DNA from: CAVSWN01 sp046728115
GTDB taxonomy: Bacteria > Acidobacteriota > Vicinamibacteria > Vicinamibacterales > CAVVIG01
Assembly (NCBI GenBank): GCA_046728115.1
Contig: JBKPDW010000098.1
Span: 1 to 7,091, forward strand
Length of the DNA stretch: 7,091 nt
Reading direction: 5' to 3'
The notes under the pieces are model-generated. The model was not told the DNA's origin. It ran no database searches and saw nothing but the letters and a program-made list of their open reading frames with translations. Position numbers and translations under genes: made by a program. Of the stretch, positions 6,298 to 7,091 are shown one piece after another. Numbering within the stretch: the stretch's first letter is position 1; each line of letters opens with the position of its first letter.

Positions 6298-7091
6298 ATG
6301 GAACAGGTCGTCCAGGCGTCGCCCGCACGGATCTTCGAGACCCTCCAGGATATCAGCGCGCGGTGGCCCTCAAAGCCGCCATCGATATCGACTTGTTCAC
6401 GGCTATCGGCGAGGGTGCGAATACGGTCCCGAGCCTGGCAAACCGCTGTCACGCGTCGGACCGCGGCGTGCGGATCCTGTGCGACTTCCTGACGGTTCTT
6501 GGATTTTTGACGAAGACCGATCAGCGCTACCAGCTTGGCGCGGACACTGCGCTGTTCCTCGACAAGCGATCGCCGGCGTATATCGGCTCGATCGCCGATT
6601 TCATGCTGGCTCGCGAACGGCTGTCGCGATTCGCCGACTTCACGGAGATCGTTCGTCGGGGCGGTCCCGCAGAGGCGACGGTATCCGACAGTGCTGAGTG
6701 GGTACTCTTTGCACGCTCGATGGCACCTCTCATGGCGATGCTGTCACAGCGTCTTGCCGACTTGCTGGCGGTGAAGAACGCCGGGCGCCTGCGAGTCCTG
6801 GATGTCGCCGCCGGTCATGGCCTGTTTGGGATCGCGGTCGCGAAAGCCAACCCGCAGGCCGAGATCACCGCGCTCGATGGGAAACCGGTGCTGGCGGTCG
6901 CATCGGAGAACGCCGCGAAGGCTGGCGTGGCCGATCGCCATCACACGATTGCCGGAGATGTGCTGACGGTCGACCTTGGCGGTCCGTACGATCTGGCGCT
7001 GATCACGAATTTCATCCACATTTTTCGACGTTCCCACGTGTGTCGGGTTCTTGAAACGCGTCCGCGCCGCGCTCGCTCCAAAAGGCCGCAT
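6298..7091 (+). CDS. SAM-dependent O-methyltransferase-like protein, two apparent frameshifts, right end cut
   Basis: Class I methyltransferase with an N-terminal winged-helix dimerisation domain, as in hydroxyindole or acetylserotonin O-methyltransferase-type proteins; the methyl acceptor is unknown. The start ATG with AGGAG gives MEQVVQASPARIFETLQ, a family-like N-terminus. From 6351 the protein continues in another frame as YQRAVALKAAIDIDLFTAIG, then the DNA-binding-like fold (LANRCHASDRGVRILCDFL) and the SAM motif I VLDVAAGHG at 6795-6821, an acidic ALDGKP after beta-2, and GDVLTVDLGGPYDLALITNF. From about 7027 it returns to the original frame as FDVPTCVGFLKRVRAALAP. Read literally, the first frame stops at 6490-6492 after 64 codons. 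The two shifts (one base short, then one base extra) cancel, so either it is a pseudogene or two sequence errors disturb an intact gene. The C-terminal quarter or so is outside the window. Confidence 0.8.
6343..6353 (+). other. Apparent -1 frameshift in the methyltransferase gene
   Basis: Family-like residues ETLQ end in the start-codon frame at 6348, and YQRAVALKAA begins in the next frame at 6351, leaving two bases (GA) where three would be expected. One base therefore appears missing between 6348 and 6351. There is no homopolymer here. Confidence 0.7.
7020..7026 (+). other. Apparent +1 frameshift at a run of five T
   Basis: ITNFIH is read in the middle frame and FDVPTCVGFLKRVRAAL in the original frame; removing one T from the T5 run at 7021-7025 joins them as NFIHIFDVPTC, the usual motif. 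A homopolymer length error or a real slippage mutation both fit. Confidence 0.7.

Overview
The window is G+C-rich, with G or C at most third codon positions, and is densely coded by bacterial genes with very short gaps. It contains no phage, transposon, CRISPR or RNA-gene signal. The mix of genes (an S46 dipeptidyl peptidase of the 'PRYxxD' type, a PucI-like NCS1 permease, an exported beta-lactamase-fold hydrolase, a CitE/malate-synthase-like DUF6986 protein and a two-domain O-methyltransferase) would suit a soil or environmental Acidobacteriota-like organism. That placement is an impression from protein style, not something the sequence proves.

The layout is two divergent gene sets. Reading leftward from about position 4914 on the minus strand are a 72-codon hypothetical gene, an exported serine hydrolase of the class C beta-lactamase/S12 fold (481 aa), a PucI-like nucleobase/allantoin/hydantoin permease (about 501 aa), and a secreted S46 dipeptidyl peptidase whose C-terminal part runs off the left edge. 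Gaps between these genes are 32 to 100 bases with no terminator, so they look like one operon. Reading rightward from 4976 on the plus strand are a 433-aa DUF6986 protein and, 20 bases later behind a strong AGGAG, a SAM-dependent methyltransferase that runs off the right edge and carries two apparent frameshifts.

The most informative non-coding stretch is the divergent junction at 4945-4977. A perfect minus-strand TATAAT and a plus-strand TATACT overlap by four bases. They lie inside an inverted repeat CGGCAA-N15-TTGCCG, and a 9-bp direct repeat CCGCGCGAT flanks the plus-strand element. This looks like a symmetric bidirectional promoter with an operator over it, which would co-regulate both gene sets. 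The plus-strand start has no Shine-Dalgarno sequence and sits where transcription should begin, so it may be leaderless.

Functionally (inference), two exported hydrolases release small nitrogen compounds outside the cytoplasm, the permease imports a cyclic ureide or nucleobase-like product, and the divergent CitE/malate-synthase-like enzyme may act on a small 2-oxo acid such as glyoxylate, an end product of purine-ring breakdown. No other purine-catabolic enzyme is visible, so the pathway assignment is a hypothesis.
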